64,000 nt of DNA from an uncultured Pelagibacteraceae bacterium (GCA_902592965.1 CACJGL010000005.1:1-64000), one strand, 5' to 3'; positions 19,826 to 32,345 are shown, counted from the first letter of the stretch. Numbers and translations: made by a program. The notes: generated from the letters alone by a model not told the origin.

Positions 19826-20934
19826 CCTTTCATAGGCATTACAACATAAATACTATCAAAGTCTGCAGGATCTTTTATTAACGCAGGAGATCCAGTATCT
19901 TTCAAATATATTTCAATATTATCACCATTTAGTTGAGATGCTATATCAAGCAAATATCTAGAATTAAAACTTATATCTAAATCTGTCTCAAATTTTACAG
20001 ATAGGCTTTCTTTGCCATCACCACTGTTAGTGTTATTGACAGATAAATCTAAATTATCTTTAGTCAAATTAAATTTTACACCATCTTTTTTATCTAGAGA
20101 AACTGATGCGACTCTATCTACTGAGTTTAAGAAAGATTTTAATTCAATTTCAAGTTTTTTTTGATTTTCCCTAGGTACAACTTGAATATAATTAGGGAAT
20201 TTTCCATCGATTAATTTAGATATCAAAACACTATTATTAAGTTCAAATTTAATTTTGGATTTAATATTTGAGACTTTAACCTCGCCATCATAATCTTCTA
20301 GAAGAGAACATAATTGAAATGTAGTTTTTTTTGGAAGTATTATTGGTTCAAATTCAATTTTATTTTTTAGTCTTACTTTTGAAATAGACATCCTGTGACT
20401 ATCTGTTGCGGCTGCGGTTAAAAAATTCTTATCATCTATTTCGGTCTGGTGGAAAAAAATACCGCTAAGATAATGCCTTGTTTCATCATTTGAAATTGAA
20501 AATTTACATTTGTTTAAAAGTTTTAATAAATCTTTTGAATTTATAGAAAACTCATTTTCATTAAAATTTTCATCGGTAATAGGAAATTCAGATGCATTAA
20601 TTGAATTTAAATTAAATAGAGATTTATTTGATTCTAATTGTAATTTACTCTCTCCAGTGATTTCAAAATTTATCTGACTACCAGACGGTATTTTTCTTAC
20701 AATATCAAACATTATTGATGAAGAAGTAGTTGTTTTACCCTCATCTAAAATTTTAATATTTGAAATTTCATTTACAAAAATTAAATCTAAATCTGTTGCT
20801 GTAATTTTTAACTTTGAATTTACTGCCTCTATCAAAATATTTGAAAGAATGGGCAAAGTGCTTCTTTTTTCTATTACACCCTGACAGTAACCTAAAGATT
20901 TTTGCAAATCTTGTTGATTAACACTAAATTTCAT
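19822..20934 (-). CDS. dnaN: DNA polymerase III beta sliding clamp
   Basis: 370 aa; FSVNQQDLQKSL start, DSHRMS, C-terminal YVVMPMKG. Confidence 0.95.
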   Translation of the reverse strand: MKFSVNQQDLQKSLGYCQGVIEKRSTLPILSNILIEAVNSKLKITATDLDLIFVNEISNIKILDEGKTTTSSSIMFDIVRKIPSGSQINFEITGESKLQLESNKSLFNLNSINASEFPITDENFNENEFSINSKDLLKLLNKCKFSISNDETRHYLSGIFFHQTEIDDKNFLTAAATDSHRMSISKVRLKNKIEFEPIILPKKTTFQLCSLLEDYDGEVKVSNIKSKIKFELNNSVLISKLIDGKFPNYIQVVPRENQKKLEIELKSFLNSVDRVASVSLDKKDGVKFNLTKDNLDLSVNNTNSGDGKESLSVKFETDLDISFNSRYLLDIASQLNGDNIEIYLKDTGSPALIKDPADFDSIYVVMPMKG

Positions 20935-22333
20935 TTTCTTGTTTGTATAATATTTTATTCTTTAGGCTATCAATGCTTAAATTTAATTCATTATCATCTT
21001 TTCTTAATTTTTCTATTGTTTTAACTGAATGAATAATGGTTGTGTGATCTCTATTAGCAAATGATCGACCTATCTCTGGTAAAGATTTAGATGTCAACAT
21101 TTTTGCCAAATAAATAGCAGTTTGTCTTGGTCTTACAAGATATCTTGACCTTCTTGGTGACAGCATTTCGTTTTTACTTATTTTGAAAAATTTACAGACT
21201 ATTGTTTGTATTTTGTCTATATCGACTTTATTTTCAGTTAAATTTAATAGATCTTTTAATATTACTTTTACCTCTGATATCGAGGGAGCTTTTCCATAAA
21301 TTCTTGAAAAAGATACTATTCTATTAAATGCGCCTACAAGCTCTCTAATACTAGTATTAACTTCTGTACTAATAAATTTTATGATCTCATCACTAATTTT
21401 TATATTATTTGGATCATGAATTTTGAGATCATCGTTTTTAGATTTTATTATGTTGTATCTTAATTCAAAATCGGCATTTTGGATATCAACTACTAGTCCT
21501 CCTGAAAATCTAGATTTAATTCTTTCTTGTATTCTAGTTAATTTATTTGGTGGTCTATCTGCTGATACAATTATTTGAGATCCTTTCTCTAGCAGAACAT
21601 TAAATGTATGAAAAAACTCTTCTTGCATAGCTTCTTTTCCATTCATAAATTGAATATCATCAATCAAAAATATATCTGTATTTCTAAAATACTCTTTAAA
21701 CTTTACCATATCGTTGGCTTTTATAGATTTTACAAATTGATACATAAATCTTTCAGCTGAAATAAACATTACTTTATTTTTTTCTTTCAAGCTTAAACCA
21801 ATTGCATTTAACAAATGTGTCTTGCCCATTCCAACTCCTCCATAAATATATAAAGGGTTATAGTGGGCTATTTCCTCTGAGACTTTTTTCGCTGCTTCAA
21901 AAGCAAGTTTATTACTTTTACCAAGCATAAAATTCTCAAAATTTTTGTTTGGATCAATTCGATTATATTGAAGATATGAATCTTTAATAAAAGAAACCTT
22001 TTCATTATCAGATGAATTATCTTGTTTTATTTCATTATTATTTTCGATGTTTATATTCTCTTTAATTACAAACTCTATTCTGGATATATCTTTTTTAAAT
22101 AATTTAATTATTTGTAATATTTGATCTAAATATCTTGAGGTTATCCAATCTCTAATAAATCTTGTCGATACAGACAATAAAACATAATTCTTAAACTCAT
22201 CAACCAAATCAACTTTTTTTAACCAACTATCATAAATCTCGGAACCAAATTTATTTTTCATTTCATTTTGTAATAATTTCCAATCAATCTTATTAATATT
22301 GTCTGATTTAATGTTAGTTAGATTATTTTTCAT
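20924..22333 (-). CDS. dnaA: Chromosomal replication initiator protein
   Basis: YGGVGMGKTHLLNA Walker A, FLIDDIQF, RPRQTAIYLAKMLT, FANRDHTTIIHSVKTI. Confidence 0.97.
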   Translation of the reverse strand: MKNNLTNIKSDNINKIDWKLLQNEMKNKFGSEIYDSWLKKVDLVDEFKNYVLLSVSTRFIRDWITSRYLDQILQIIKLFKKDISRIEFVIKENINIENNNEIKQDNSSDNEKVSFIKDSYLQYNRIDPNKNFENFMLGKSNKLAFEAAKKVSEEIAHYNPLYIYGGVGMGKTHLLNAIGLSLKEKNKVMFISAERFMYQFVKSIKANDMVKFKEYFRNTDIFLIDDIQFMNGKEAMQEEFFHTFNVLLEKGSQIIVSADRPPNKLTRIQERIKSRFSGGLVVDIQNADFELRYNIIKSKNDDLKIHDPNNIKISDEIIKFISTEVNTSIRELVGAFNRIVSFSRIYGKAPSISEVKVILKDLLNLTENKVDIDKIQTIVCKFFKISKNEMLSPRRSRYLVRPRQTAIYLAKMLTSKSLPEIGRSFANRDHTTIIHSVKTIEKLRKDDNELNLSIDSLKNKILYKQENEI

Positions 22334-22577
22334 TAGAGTCTGTTAAACTCCTATTCATAATTCAATGCAATAAATTTATTTTTATTCTCAAAAAAAAATA
22401 AAATTTACAATTGTATAAATTAATAATTGAATCTCTTCTTAGGGACTTAAATTTAGTAATCTTAAATTTACTTTTTTTTATATTTATTTATCTTAAAGCT
22501 AAAAGAATAAAAAATTCTTTTTTTAATTGAAAAAATAATCTCAAGAGTTGTAATTTCTTTAGGTAAACTAAAAGTTG

Positions 22578-22838
22578 TTATAAGGAATTTATTTTTTTCG
22601 TAATTCTAGAAATATTTCTTGACGCATTCTGCTTTTTTATCACTCCTGTCTTAGCTATTTTCATCAATTCAGAGTTTAATTTTGGCAAGAAAGCTAAAGC
22701 TTCTTTTTTGTCCTTTTTATCAAGAATTAGATTCATTTTTTTTATTGCAGATCTAAACCTGCTTTTTCTAGACTTATTTACCGTGGTTTGACGTGATATA
22801 CGTCTTATTCGTTTAATAGCTGATTTAGTGTTTGCCAT
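22578..22838 (-). CDS. rpsT: 30S ribosomal protein S20
   Basis: MANTKSAIKRIRRISRQTTVNKSRKS; start corrected to ATG 22838. Confidence 0.95.
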   Translation of the reverse strand: MANTKSAIKRIRRISRQTTVNKSRKSRFRSAIKKMNLILDKKDKKEALAFLPKLNSELMKIAKTGVIKKQNASRNISRITKKINSL

Positions 22839-22888
22839 AAGCGCGATTGTATATAACGAGAAATTTATATGGTCAATATAATAATTTT

Positions 22889-23752
22889 TTATTTTTGACA
22901 AATATTACAAAAAAATGTTGATCTATTAGTGATAAATTTTTTTTTTATTGTTCCTTTGCACCCTGGTGAAAGACAACTCTTATTTTCTCTATTGTATACT
23001 TTAAAGTTATCTTGAAAAGATCCATTTTTACCAACTATATTTTTAAAATCTCTAATACTAGACCCTCCTTTTTTTATCGCTAAATTTAAAATTTTTCTTG
23101 AATATTTAATAATATTAATACAATCGTTTTCACTTAAAGATTTTGCTTTTTTTTTTGGATTTATTTTAGAGATGAATAAAATTTCACTTGCATAAATATT
23201 CCCCAAACCTGAAACAAACTTTTGATCTAAGAGAAAATTTTTTATATTTTTTTCCTTTTTATAAAAATATTTTTTTAAGTAGTTGAGATTAAATTTTGAA
23301 GAAAAAGGCTCAGGACCATAGTTATTTATAAAATTTTCTAAATTATTCTTATTTTCAAATAATTTGAAATAACCAAATCTTCTTGGATCATTATATATAA
23401 TTTTAATATTATCAAACTCCAAAAGCACATGGTTATGTTTTTTTGGCAAATAAGGACTATGATAAAAACTTGCATTTGTTTTTTGATTTAAAATATTTTT
23501 TCTTAAGAGATGTATAGTGCCAGACATTCCAAGATGAATTAAGCAAAATTTTTCATCATTTAAAACTAGTATGATATATTTTGAAAATCTCTTAACTTTT
23601 TTTATTGATTTTGATTGAAGTCTTGTCTCAAAACCTTTTTTTATTTTGTACCTTAAATTCCTATTCTTTATACTTACTTTTTTTATTTTTTTTCCTGTTA
23701 TTGTTCTACTTAGTGACTCTTTAACAACTTCTACTTCTGGCAATTCTGGCAT
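22889..23752 (-). CDS. mutM: Formamidopyrimidine-DNA glycosylase
   Basis: MPELPEVEVVKESL N-terminus, C-terminal zinc finger C-x-x-x-C ... CNIC. Confidence 0.95.
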   Translation of the reverse strand: MPELPEVEVVKESLSRTITGKKIKKVSIKNRNLRYKIKKGFETRLQSKSIKKVKRFSKYIILVLNDEKFCLIHLGMSGTIHLLRKNILNQKTNASFYHSPYLPKKHNHVLLEFDNIKIIYNDPRRFGYFKLFENKNNLENFINNYGPEPFSSKFNLNYLKKYFYKKEKNIKNFLLDQKFVSGLGNIYASEILFISKINPKKKAKSLSENDCINIIKYSRKILNLAIKKGGSSIRDFKNIVGKNGSFQDNFKVYNRENKSCLSPGCKGTIKKKFITNRSTFFCNICQK

Positions 23753-23784
23753 TTATTATTATATTAATTAATATTATTTATTTT

Positions 23785-24492
23785 ATGCAACAATATCTTC
23801 AAAATAAAAAAGGTCTAGTCCAAGGTGTGTTTGATAAAGTTTATGATAAATACGACATCATGAATGATTTGATGTCACTTGGAGTTCATAGAATCTGGAA
23901 AAGAAATTTAATAAATTGGATGAACCCAGGTAAAAATAAAATTCTAGCAGATATTGCGTGTGGCACAGGTGATATAGCAAAACTTTTTATCGATAATAGT
24001 TCAAATAAAAATATAGAATTATTTTGTATTGATCCCAATGAAGGAATGATGAAAAAGGGAAAAAATAGATTATCAAATTACAAGAATATCAAGTGGATTA
24101 AAGGGTCGGCAGAGAAATTGCCTTTAAAATCTAATTCATGTGATTATTACACAATCAGTTTTGGTTTAAGAAATACAAAAAATATTAATAAATCCTTAAG
24201 TGAAGCGTACAGAGTTTTAAAGTCAGGAGGTAGATTTTTTTGTTTAGAATTTTCAAAAATTCAAAATTTAAACTTAGATTTAGTCTATAAAAGATACTCT
24301 AAATTAATTCCAAAAATAGGAAAATTTGTGGTTGGTGAAAAAGAGCCTTATGAATATCTAATTAAAAGTATCCAAGAATTTGTTAATCAAGAGGAATTAA
24401 AGGGTTTAATGGTGAAAAATAATTTTATTAAATGTGAGTATAGAAACTATTCAGGTGGAATAGTAGCTATTCATTCAGGTTGGAAAATATGA
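23785..24492 (+). CDS. ubiE: Ubiquinone/menaquinone methyltransferase
   Basis: DKVYDKYDIMNDLMSLGVHRIWKR, DIACGTGDIA. Confidence 0.95.
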   Translation: MQQYLQNKKGLVQGVFDKVYDKYDIMNDLMSLGVHRIWKRNLINWMNPGKNKILADIACGTGDIAKLFIDNSSNKNIELFCIDPNEGMMKKGKNRLSNYKNIKWIKGSAEKLPLKSNSCDYYTISFGLRNTKNINKSLSEAYRVLKSGGRFFCLEFSKIQNLNLDLVYKRYSKLIPKIGKFVVGEKEPYEYLIKSIQEFVNQEELKGLMVKNNFIKCEYRNYSGGIVAIHSGWKI

Positions 24493-26057
24493 TTAAAAAA
24501 TTATACATACTTTTTAAGCTTGGAAGAAAATTAGCAAAATCTGACGCTTTAGGTATATTCACAAAGTTTCATAATCCACCAATTGGAATAAAAATTTTAT
24601 TTTATTTGTTGTCTTTATCGTTTTCAAAAAAAGATAATTCTTTAGTAAATGAAACCGAAGGTGAAAGATTATCAAACTCCTTGCAATCGATGGGGACAAC
24701 TTTTATAAAATTAGGTCAATTTCTAGCAACTAGACCAGATATAATTGGAGAAAAGTTATCAAAGCAACTAGAGAGTTTACAAGATCGTTTGCCTCCCTTT
24801 GAATTATCTAAAGCTAAAGAAATAATTAAAAAAGATCTAGGAGAAGATAATTTTAATTCAATTATAAATCTATCTGAACCAGTAGCAGCAGCATCTATAG
24901 CTCAAGTTCATAAAGCTCAAATAAATGATAATGGCACAATTAAAGATGTGGCTATAAAAATTTTACGACCAAATATAAAAAAAATATTCAACGAAGAAAT
25001 TGATGCTTTGATGCTTTTTGCTTTTTTAACTGAGTCAATTATCAAAAAGACAAAAAGACTTAAATTAGTTGAAGTTGTTTATTTGCTAAAAGAAATAACC
25101 AATTTAGAAATGGATTTAAGATTTGAAGCCGCTGCAGCTAATGAGTATTCTGAAAACACAAAGAATGACAGTGGATTTCAAGTTCCTAGAATTTATTGGA
25201 ATTTTACAAGTGAAAATGTAATGACTTTAGACTGGGTTGAAGGTGTCTCTATAAGAGAAACAGAAGAATTAGAAAAAAGAAATATAGATACCAAAAAAAT
25301 TGCATCAGATATTATTCAACATTTCCTAAGACATGCTGTTAGAGATGGTTTTTTTCATGCAGATATGCACCAAGGTAACATTTTTATAAACAATGGTGGT
25401 CAAATAGTTCCTATCGATTTTGGTATAATGGGAAGGCTCGATGATTTGAGTAAAAAATTCCTTGCTGAGATTTTATATGGATTTATTAAACGAGATTATA
25501 AAAAAGTGGCTGAAGTTCATTTGGCTGCAGGGTTAGTTCCAAAAGAAGTACCTGTTGATGATCTCGCTCAAGCACTAAGATCAATAGGAGAGCCAATATT
25601 TGGTCAGTCAATTAAAGATATATCTGGCGGTAAACTACTCAAACAACTTTTTGATGTGACAGAAAAATTTAATATGCAAACTCAACCACAGTTGCTAATG
25701 CTACAGAAAACCATGGTAGTAGTTGAAGGTGTTGCAAGAAGATTAAATCCAGATACAAACATTTGGGAAACGTCAAGACCTGTTCTTGAAAAATGGCTTA
25801 AAGAAACAAAAGATCCAATAACAACATTAAATGAAACTCTAAAAAATTCTGCAGAAGTTATAAAAAGATTACCAGAAATGCCGCAAATAATGGATAAAGC
25901 AAACCAAGCATTAACATTTCTTGCAAGTGGACAAATTCCACAAAATACTAATACGTATAATGATCTAAATACAAAAAAAAATGAAATGGTAGCTTTCAGA
26001 AATCAATCAATCATTGGTTTATTATTGCTTGTAATTTTAGGATTAGTAGTATTTTAA
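24489..26057 (+). CDS. ubiB: Ubiquinone biosynthesis kinase-like protein UbiB
   Basis: KLGQFLATRPDIIG, AAASIAQVHKAQ, HADMHQGNIF, C-terminal TM; start adjusted to ATG 24489. Confidence 0.93.
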   Translation: MIKKLYILFKLGRKLAKSDALGIFTKFHNPPIGIKILFYLLSLSFSKKDNSLVNETEGERLSNSLQSMGTTFIKLGQFLATRPDIIGEKLSKQLESLQDRLPPFELSKAKEIIKKDLGEDNFNSIINLSEPVAAASIAQVHKAQINDNGTIKDVAIKILRPNIKKIFNEEIDALMLFAFLTESIIKKTKRLKLVEVVYLLKEITNLEMDLRFEAAAANEYSENTKNDSGFQVPRIYWNFTSENVMTLDWVEGVSIRETEELEKRNIDTKKIASDIIQHFLRHAVRDGFFHADMHQGNIFINNGGQIVPIDFGIMGRLDDLSKKFLAEILYGFIKRDYKKVAEVHLAAGLVPKEVPVDDLAQALRSIGEPIFGQSIKDISGGKLLKQLFDVTEKFNMQTQPQLLMLQKTMVVVEGVARRLNPDTNIWETSRPVLEKWLKETKDPITTLNETLKNSAEVIKRLPEMPQIMDKANQALTFLASGQIPQNTNTYNDLNTKKNEMVAFRNQSIIGLLLLVILGLVVF

Positions 26058-26065
26058 TCTCGACG

Positions 26066-27265
26066 ATGAATTATTTTGAGAATAAAAAAATACTGTTAAT
26101 TATATGTGGTGGAATTTCTGCTTACAAGAGTCTTGAGTTAATAAGATTATTTAAGAAAAATGGTGCTCGTGTAAAAACTATATTGACAAAAAATGCAAAA
26201 GAATTTGTAACTCCACTATCTGTTTCGTCTCTTTCCCAAGAAAAAGTTTATGACGATATATTCAGTGCAGAGAACGAAGCTGAGATGGACCACATATCTT
26301 TATCAAGATGGGCTGATGCAGTATTAGTTGCACCAATTACAGCTAATACCATATCTAAAGTAGCCTCAGGAAATGCAGAAAATTTAGCGTCTACTGTTTT
26401 ATTAGCCTCTAACAAACAAATATTTTTAGCACCAGCAATGAATGTAAGAATGTGGGAGCATCCTTCTTCAAAAGAGAACATATTAAAATTAAAAAGCTTT
26501 GGATACAAAATTATTGGGCCAGAGATAGGAGATATGGCATGTGGTGAATACGGTGAAGGAAAAATGACAGAACCAAATGAAATAGTCAATACTCTTAAAA
26601 ATTATTTTTCTAATTTAGATAAAAATAAAAAATTAAAAGCTTTAGTTACTGCCGGACCAACTAATGAATATATTGATCCTGTAAGATTTATTACAAATAA
26701 ATCCAGTGGCAAACAAGGATATGAAATAGCCAAATGTCTTAGAGACAATGGATTTGATACGACACTTATTTCTGGAAAGACAAGCATTAAACCTTTGGAT
26801 GGAGTTAATTTTATAAGTGTTGAAACAGCTGAAGAGATGTTCAAAGAAAGTTTAAATAATCTACCAACAGATGTAGCTATTTTTTCTGCAGCTGTTTCTG
26901 ATTTTAAAGTGAAAAATTATAAAAGTACAAAGATTAAAAAGAATGAAGAATTTAACTTAGAGCTAGAAAAAAATATCGATATTTTAAATCATATATCTAA
27001 TCACAATTCATTAAGACCAAAAATAACAATTGGTTTTGCGGCAGAAACAGACAATCTCTCGACAAATGCAAAGAAGAAGTTGAATGAAAAAAATTGTGAC
27101 TGGGTAATTGCAAATGATGTCTCAGATCAAACCATAGGATTTGAGTCCGATTTTAATAAAATTTCTATATTTTACAAAGATAAACCTGAAGAAAATTTTG
27201 AAAAGATGAGTAAATCATTGGTCGCTGAAGAAATAGTCAAAAGAGTAATTCAACAGATTAATTAA
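26066..27265 (+). CDS. coaBC: Bifunctional phosphopantothenoylcysteine decarboxylase/ligase
   Basis: GGISAYKSLELIR, APAMNVRMWEHP, TAGPTNEYIDPVRFITNKSSGKQGYE. Confidence 0.95.
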   Translation: MNYFENKKILLIICGGISAYKSLELIRLFKKNGARVKTILTKNAKEFVTPLSVSSLSQEKVYDDIFSAENEAEMDHISLSRWADAVLVAPITANTISKVASGNAENLASTVLLASNKQIFLAPAMNVRMWEHPSSKENILKLKSFGYKIIGPEIGDMACGEYGEGKMTEPNEIVNTLKNYFSNLDKNKKLKALVTAGPTNEYIDPVRFITNKSSGKQGYEIAKCLRDNGFDTTLISGKTSIKPLDGVNFISVETAEEMFKESLNNLPTDVAIFSAAVSDFKVKNYKSTKIKKNEEFNLELEKNIDILNHISNHNSLRPKITIGFAAETDNLSTNAKKKLNEKNCDWVIANDVSDQTIGFESDFNKISIFYKDKPEENFEKMSKSLVAEEIVKRVIQQIN

Positions 27266-27269
27266 CTTA

Positions 27270-27707
27270 ATGGTGAAAGTCTTAATTAAAAAATTAGACA
27301 AAAAAGTTAAACTGCCAGAATATAAAACAACAGGTTCATCTGGACTAGATTTGACTGCATTCATTGAAAAGAAAATAATAATTAAACCAGGCGGAAACGC
27401 TTTAGTGCCAACAGGTATATCTATTGCAATACCTGAGGATACCGAAGTTCAGATCAGGCCGCGATCAGGTTTAGCAGCTAAAAATAATATAAGTGTATTA
27501 AATACTCCTGGAACAATTGATAGTGACTATAGAGGAGAAATAAAAGTAATTTTATTTAATCATGGAGATAAAGACTTTACAGTAAATAACGATGATAGGA
27601 TTGCGCAAATGATATTAATGCCAATTTTAAAAGTAGATTTTGAAACTGTAGAAACTTTGCCTGAGACAATTAGAGGTTCAGGTGGATTTGGATCAACAGG
27701 TAAGTGA
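27270..27707 (+). CDS. dut: dUTP diphosphatase
   Basis: GSSGLDLTA, RPRSGLA, GTIDSDYRGEI, RGSGGFGSTG. Confidence 0.96.
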   Translation: MVKVLIKKLDKKVKLPEYKTTGSSGLDLTAFIEKKIIIKPGGNALVPTGISIAIPEDTEVQIRPRSGLAAKNNISVLNTPGTIDSDYRGEIKVILFNHGDKDFTVNNDDRIAQMILMPILKVDFETVETLPETIRGSGGFGSTGK

Positions 27708-28456
27708 AAAATTTATTATCAAAACGAAAGCTTGAGAGATACTCTAGACAAATAGTACTTAAGGATATTGGTATATTAGGACAAAAGAAAATAATTAATT
27801 CAAAAGTTTTAATTGTGGGAATTGGTGGATTAGGTAGTCCAGTAGCAGATTTGTTGGCTAGATGCGGTGTAGGGTATATAGGCGCTATTGATCACGATAA
27901 AGTAGATATTTCAAATCTTCAAAGACAAATCTTGTATACTTCAAAAGACGTTGGAAAATTTAAGGTTGATATCTTTAAAAGAAGAATAAAGTTAATTAAT
28001 AGAGATGTAAAAGTCAAAATTTTAAAAGAAAAAGCATCAGAAAAAAATTTAAATAAAATTGTAAAAGATTTCGATATAATTGTAGATGGAACAGATAATT
28101 TTAAAACTAAATTTTTAATAAATAAATTTTCATTAAAATATAAAAGAAAATTAATAGTTGGTGCTATTAGCAAATTTGATGGACACATTTTTTCATTCGA
28201 TTTTAATAATAAATCAAGTCCATGTTTAAAGTGCTTTTATCAATCAGAACCAACTGATGATGTTTTAAATTGTGAAAGTGAAGGAATATTAGGAACTACA
28301 TCAAATATAATTGGGAGTATGCAAGCAAATGAAGTTTTAAAAAACATAATTTCGTCAGATAAAAGTCTTCACTCATCAATTCTGATTATTAATCTGAAAA
28401 AACTTGAATTTAGAAAAATAAAATTTAATAAAAAAAAAGGTTGTTTGTGCAATTAA
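27704..28456 (+). CDS. ThiF/MoeB/HesA family adenylyltransferase
   Basis: GIGGLGSPVADLLARCGVG, DGTDNFKTKFLIN; GTG start overlapping dut stop. Confidence 0.88.
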   Translation: MKNLLSKRKLERYSRQIVLKDIGILGQKKIINSKVLIVGIGGLGSPVADLLARCGVGYIGAIDHDKVDISNLQRQILYTSKDVGKFKVDIFKRRIKLINRDVKVKILKEKASEKNLNKIVKDFDIIVDGTDNFKTKFLINKFSLKYKRKLIVGAISKFDGHIFSFDFNNKSSPCLKCFYQSEPTDDVLNCESEGILGTTSNIIGSMQANEVLKNIISSDKSLHSSILIINLKKLEFRKIKFNKKKGCLCN

Positions 28457-28893
28457 TCTTCAAGATTTTAATCATTATATTTTTTACTTCTAATGCCATT
28501 TCTGAAAATACTGAAAAATTTTTAATGCTTAAAAATGATAAGGTAAACGTTAGATATGGCCCAAGTTTTGATTATCCAATAAAGTATATTTACAAGAAAA
28601 TAAACTTGCCGGTAAAAGTGATTGATAAAAAAGAAAATTTTAGAAGAATAATTGACAATAAAAAGAATGGTGGGTGGATACATATTTCTCAATTGAAGCA
28701 ATCAAAATCCTTTATAACTGTATCAAATAAAATTCTGTTCAAAAAACCAACTAAATTTTCTAAACCCTTGGCTAAAATAGAAACTGGAAGATTATTGATA
28801 GTAAAAAAATGTGAGAGAAATTGGTGTTTAGTAGAAACCAAAAGTTTTAAAGGGTGGGTTGACGAAGAAAATCTTTGGGGAAAAATCAACTAA
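28447..28893 (+). CDS. SH3-domain protein with signal peptide
   Basis: Signal peptide then NVRYGPSFDYPI ... GGWIHISQL ... KGWVDEENLWG. Confidence 0.8.
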   Translation: MQLIFKILIIIFFTSNAISENTEKFLMLKNDKVNVRYGPSFDYPIKYIYKKINLPVKVIDKKENFRRIIDNKKNGGWIHISQLKQSKSFITVSNKILFKKPTKFSKPLAKIETGRLLIVKKCERNWCLVETKSFKGWVDEENLWGKIN

Positions 28894-28919
28894 CCCTTTA
28901 AGTTATATATATTAACTAA

Positions 28920-29099
28920 TTATTTTTGTTGGACACAAACGTCTTTGATAACTGGAGCATTTGCACAATCAACGCATTTAGTCTTTTGAACTATACATCC
29001 ATCATCAAGGACTTCAACATCAACTATTTTATCACACTTAGAACAAGTTGAAGAAATTGTTAATCCACATTTTTTACAATTATAATTTTCTATTTGCAT
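28920..29099 (-). CDS. 59-aa cysteine-rich (zinc-ribbon/iron-binding type) protein
   Basis: ATG 29099 to TAA 28920: MQIENYNCKKCGLTISSTCSKCDKIVDVEVLDDGCIVQKTKCVDCANAPVIKDVCVQQK, 8 Cys with three CxxC pairs. Not in ORF track. Confidence 0.75.
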   Translation of the reverse strand: MQIENYNCKKCGLTISSTCSKCDKIVDVEVLDDGCIVQKTKCVDCANAPVIKDVCVQQK

Positions 29100-29143
29100 G
29101 TTTTAAAAATTAAATATGAAAAAATTATTTTCAACAAATATCC

Positions 29144-29191
29144 TTGCGAATAATTATTATTTACGCTTTTTTTTTGCGAATAATTATTATT
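29144..29191. repeat. Two direct copies of TTGCGAATAATTATTATT (29144-29161, 29174-29191), candidate operator
   Basis: 18-nt identical copies at 30-bp spacing upstream of the 59-aa Cys-rich gene. Confidence 0.7.
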
Positions 29192-29232
29192 ACTACAAAT
29201 TATCCTTATTAAATTTTTCCTAAATACTTATT

Positions 29233-29251
29233 GATAATGATTATTATTTAC
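29233..29251. promoter_or_regulatory. Fur-box-like sequence GATAATGATTATTATTTAC
   Basis: 15/19 matches to GATAATGATAATCATTATC by hand alignment; overlaps the stop of the DUF2061-like gene. Confidence 0.4.
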
Positions 29252-29486
29252 TTTTTGATCTACTTGCCCACCACTTATCTAAAATAAAATACCAAATAGA
29301 ATTGGCAATTGGTTCTACAATTGCATCGGTCAAAGCTATCATAAAAGATACATCAGCAACTAACATCAAAACAGTTATAGCAATTGCAAAATGACCAACT
29401 GTATAAACAATTGTTCTTAAAATAGAGCCTCTATTATTGGAGTAAATCTGACCGGCAGCTTTAAAAATACCGTTGGTAACTTCCAT
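29244..29486 (-). CDS. DUF2061-like small membrane protein
   Basis: 80 aa; RTIVYTVGHFAIAITVLMLVADVSFMIALTDAIVEPIANSIWYFILDKWW. Confidence 0.7.
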   Translation of the reverse strand: MEVTNGIFKAAGQIYSNNRGSILRTIVYTVGHFAIAITVLMLVADVSFMIALTDAIVEPIANSIWYFILDKWWASRSKSK

Positions 29487-30082
29487 TATTCTTTAAACGG
29501 GCTTTCAAGAACACAAGCAACTAAGTGAACTCTAGCCTGTTCTCCTCCATTAAAAAAGTTATGATACTTTGTATTGTTAGTAATCCATACATGTCCATCT
29601 GCGGGCAAATGTTTTGCAACATTTTCAATGACCATTGAACAACCTGCATTAGTTACTATTGGAATATGCAATCTACACTCTGGATCTTTGTGCCAGCTTA
29701 GTGTTGATCTTGGCTCTTTTAATAAAAGCCTTACTCTTCCTAGTTTAAATTTTTTACTAAGAATTTCATAAACCTCTTTAAAATAAGTTTTCTCGAACTC
29801 TGGTAGCAACTGAGTATATTTCGACTCATCAATATCAATATCTCTTGAGACTTCTTTTCCTGTCTCATCTGCAATAGTCCAATATCTACCTCTGATATTG
29901 TTCCCTTCTATAGAGTCTTTGTTATTTGGAATTTGATTTAGAGGAATTGCACCAAAGTGGGTAACACCTGGCGAATTAAATTTTTTTTTCTCTAAAATTA
30001 GATTTAAGTCATTTCGCAATCTATTTATATCAAACTTAATTTCAGGAACTTTATAAAAGTCTTCGAACGATAGTGATGTCAT
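29486..30082 (-). CDS. Aspartyl/asparaginyl beta-hydroxylase-like dioxygenase
   Basis: LSWHKDPECRLHIPIVTNAGC, ... WITNNTKYHNFFNGGEQARVHLVACV (2-His/acidic dioxygenase pattern). Confidence 0.75.
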   Translation of the reverse strand: MTSLSFEDFYKVPEIKFDINRLRNDLNLILEKKKFNSPGVTHFGAIPLNQIPNNKDSIEGNNIRGRYWTIADETGKEVSRDIDIDESKYTQLLPEFEKTYFKEVYEILSKKFKLGRVRLLLKEPRSTLSWHKDPECRLHIPIVTNAGCSMVIENVAKHLPADGHVWITNNTKYHNFFNGGEQARVHLVACVLESPFKE

Positions 30083-30101
30083 TTTTCCGCTTTCCTTAAT
30101 A

Positions 30102-32345
<2,244 letters not shown>

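Noticed and set aside
22334-22577. Candidate oriC in the AT-rich gap between dnaA and rpsT
   Set aside because: No TTATNCACA-type DnaA boxes seen on either strand by eye; AT-richness is not informative in this genome. Would need GC-skew and genome-wide DnaA-box analysis.
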